Below, one piece after another: positions 46,861 through 47,978 of a stretch of DNA of 47,978 nt (position 1 is its first letter; the number at the start of each line of letters is the position of its first letter). The translations under genes were made by a program, and so were the position numbers. The notes under the pieces are model-generated. The model was not told where the DNA came from and searched no databases. It saw only the letters and a list, made by a program, of their open reading frames with translations. Origin of the DNA: Pseudomonas laurentiana (GTDB taxonomy: Bacteria > Pseudomonadota > Gammaproteobacteria > Pseudomonadales > Pseudomonadaceae); the NCBI RefSeq assembly GCF_014648275.1, contig NZ_BMQU01000026.1, positions 1 through 47,978 of the forward strand. Reading direction: 5' to 3'.

Positions 46861-46898
46861 GCGAGCTGAGCGGATGTTGACGCATCCACTCGGCTCGC
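46861..46898. other. Strong hairpin between Rz and dam
   Basis: GCGAGCTGAG and CTCGGCTCGC with inner GGATG/CATCC form a stem of about 15 pairs around TTGACG with one mismatch. T-rich sequence follows only on the plus strand. It probably separates the lysis transcript from dam. Confidence 0.55.
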
Positions 46899-46908
46899 TC
46901 CTTTCATT

Positions 46909-47436
46909 TCAATGCACGATCTCGCGCACATAGGCCTGACAGGCCTGCAGAGCGATCAATCCGTCGTCACCGTCACTGGTGATGGCGACAATTCGTTGAG
47001 CATGCGCTGGGTCAAGTTCGGCTCGCGTGCCTCCATGAACCACGCTGCTGGAGCCGGAGGCTTCTCGCACCCCACCGCTACCACTCGAAGCGGGGGCGGC
47101 GAGTAAGACTGACAGCCGCAAATCAGCAGTAGCGAGGCGGTCACGCAAGCGATCCTGAAGTTGTTGCGCATCGAGCAGTTCCTTGTAGTGGGTTTCGTCA
47201 TTTACCTGCAGGCGGTCTTCAAGCGCTCGGCGCTTTTCCTGTTCGTCCTCCTGCCAGTCGAGGACGGCAACAGAGGCTTGGTTGCGCTCTCGCTGGAAGT
47301 CTTCGTACTGCTTGGCCAACTGCTTGTCGTAGCTATTGGCCTGCCATTTCCACGCGGCCAAACCACCCAACGCAAGCCCCAATAACAAGGCCAGCAGAGT
47401 GATGGGCAGAACAACACGTAGCCCCAGCGACTTCAT
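46909..47436 (-). CDS. Phage inner-membrane spanin Rz
   Basis: Rz is the inner-membrane spanin that, with Rz1, breaks the outer membrane in lysis. The 175-residue protein has an N-terminal membrane anchor (LGLRVVLPITLLALLLGLAL). A periplasmic coiled coil follows (DKQLAKQYEDFQRERNQASV, DEQEKRRALEDRLQVNDETH). It overlaps the endolysin by four bases (ATGA) and contains Rz1 in another frame. Confidence 0.9.
   Translation of the reverse strand: MKSLGLRVVLPITLLALLLGLALGGLAAWKWQANSYDKQLAKQYEDFQRERNQASVAVLDWQEDEQEKRRALEDRLQVNDETHYKELLDAQQLQDRLRDRLATADLRLSVLLAAPASSGSGGVREASGSSSVVHGGTRAELDPAHAQRIVAITSDGDDGLIALQACQAYVREIVH
46956..47171 (-). CDS. Phage outer-membrane spanin Rz1, nested in Rz
   Basis: A 71-codon gene from the ATG at 47171, with AAGGA eight bases before it, lies entirely inside Rz in another frame. 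It has a lipoprotein signal (RIACVTASLLLICGC) with a lipobox Cys and a Pro-rich stretch (SPPPLRV, EKPPAPAAW), typical of Rz1. It would bridge to Rz across the periplasm. Confidence 0.8.
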   Translation of the reverse strand: MRNNFRIACVTASLLLICGCQSYSPPPLRVVAVGCEKPPAPAAWFMEAREPNLTQRMLNELSPSPVTVTTD

Positions 47437-47915
47437 GGCAGCACCTTTAGCGCAGTGGCATACAAGGCTTCGCGGTCAGCCAGACCGTTGGTACCGCCAT
47501 TGATGCGTTTGGTGATCAGCAGAAAGTCGCCCTTGTCAGCCAAGGTGTTCAGGCCTGCTCGATGCCAGAACCAGCCAGCCGACAAAGCCGCGTAAACCGG
47601 GTGTTCCAGCAGCTCCGGCGTATTAAGTAAACGGCTATCGCCAAACAACGCCTCGCTGCAGGCCCCATAATTGTCATGCCCTGTGATCTGAATCAGCCCC
47701 CTGCCCCGGTACTTTTGACCGTCACCATCAGGCGCAGGTGTGTTGCCCAAGGCCTTGGCCAGCTTGCCGGTGTCGTACTTGGCCAGGTAGCTATCGCCAC
47801 CCAGTTCGCGCACATAGCGCAGTTGCCCGGACTCGTGACCGATCTGCGCCACGAAGGCCGCGATCCGTAGCCGGGTGACGATGCCGTACTTGCCCATGGC
47901 GGCGTTGAGGGCAGG
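47433..47915 (-). CDS. GH19 endolysin, 3' exon (gene split by a group II intron)
   Basis: This is the C-terminal part of a chitinase-like GH19 phage endolysin that degrades peptidoglycan. The catalytic Glu is in FVAQIGHESGQLRYV, and KYRGRGLIQITGHDNYG is the second conserved part. An ATG at 47897 is internal. The codons for PALNAAMGKYG upstream match family members, but then the reading frame meets the intron at 47916 and is lost, so about 30 N-terminal residues lie beyond the window. It overlaps Rz by four bases. Confidence 0.85.
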   Translation of the reverse strand, partial: PALNAAMGKYGIVTRLRIAAFVAQIGHESGQLRYVRELGGDSYLAKYDTGKLAKALGNTPAPDGDGQKYRGRGLIQITGHDNYGACSEALFGDSRLLNTPELLEHPVYAALSAGWFWHRAGLNTLADKGDFLLITKRINGGTNGLADREALYATALKVLP

Positions 47916-47978
47916 ATCGAGTAGGAGGCGAGTTCACACCCGCCGTCCTCTCACACCACCGTGCGTACGGTTCCGTAC
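47916..47978 (-). mobile_element. Group II intron, 3' end (continues past the window)
   Basis: On the minus strand the window starts with GTACGGAACCGTACGCACGG, then TGGTGTGAGAGGACGGCGGG and ends CCTCCTACTCGAT directly before the endolysin exon. These are the domain V/VI and 3' splice-site features of bacterial group II introns with a 3' end in CTACTCGAT. The GGCG/CGCC stem with A residues in the loop fits domain VI. The reverse-transcriptase gene and 5' half are outside the window. Confidence 0.85.

Overview
The window is a gammaproteobacterial chromosome segment, almost certainly Pseudomonas and most likely the P. putida group. The support is gene content and order: ybgC-tolQRAB-pal-cpoB beside queEC, yebC-ruvCAB, an oprD-like porin next to proS, an mprF/alanyl-phosphatidylglycerol hydrolase pair, divergent fpr/finR, and cinA-recA-recX. 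This is inferred from recognised families and synteny; no database search was run.

Layout. 1-12.7 kb, all minus strand: tRNA-Lys, the queuosine-precursor genes queC/queE, the Tol-Pal envelope operon, the RuvABC Holliday-junction resolvasome, YebC, AspRS and a small zinc ribbon. 12.8-22.1 kb: a ribbon-helix-helix protein, Dps, a membrane-anchored cold-shock-domain protein, SlyX/HIT, the porin with a candidate ArgR site, ProS, a lipoprotein, DinB and two identical initiator tRNAs, each with its own promoter and terminator. 22.2-36.9 kb: MprF and its partner hydrolase, Kup, RimO, a GNAT enzyme, a divergent pseudouridine-synthase-like protein, YehS, TrmO, Fpr/FinR, DgkA, an ErdR-type regulator, a DTW-domain tRNA enzyme and a PA3611-like secreted protein. 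36.9-42.8 kb: a LOG-family protein with a structured upstream region, recX, a broken recA, cinA and an ArnT-like glycosyltransferase.

From about 43.0 kb to the end lies prophage- or tailocin-type DNA between cinA and, presumably, mutS. It holds umuDC, an SRAP (YedK/HMCES) protein, a DNA adenine methylase, nested Rz/Rz1 spanins and a GH19 endolysin. The endolysin is interrupted by a group II intron whose 3' end runs off the window.

The most notable feature is the DNA-damage circuit at the right end. LexA-type boxes precede recA, umuDC (shared with the divergent SRAP gene) and the phage dam gene. The recA gene itself appears to have lost about 91 bp, which removes the L2-loop region and shifts the frame. 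If real, the strain could not trigger SOS, so the SOS genes and the phage lysis module, whose endolysin is also split, would stay silent. A 23-codon hydrophobic peptide gene with its own promoter and a partly sequestered ribosome site lies tail-to-tail with dam and resembles a type I toxin.
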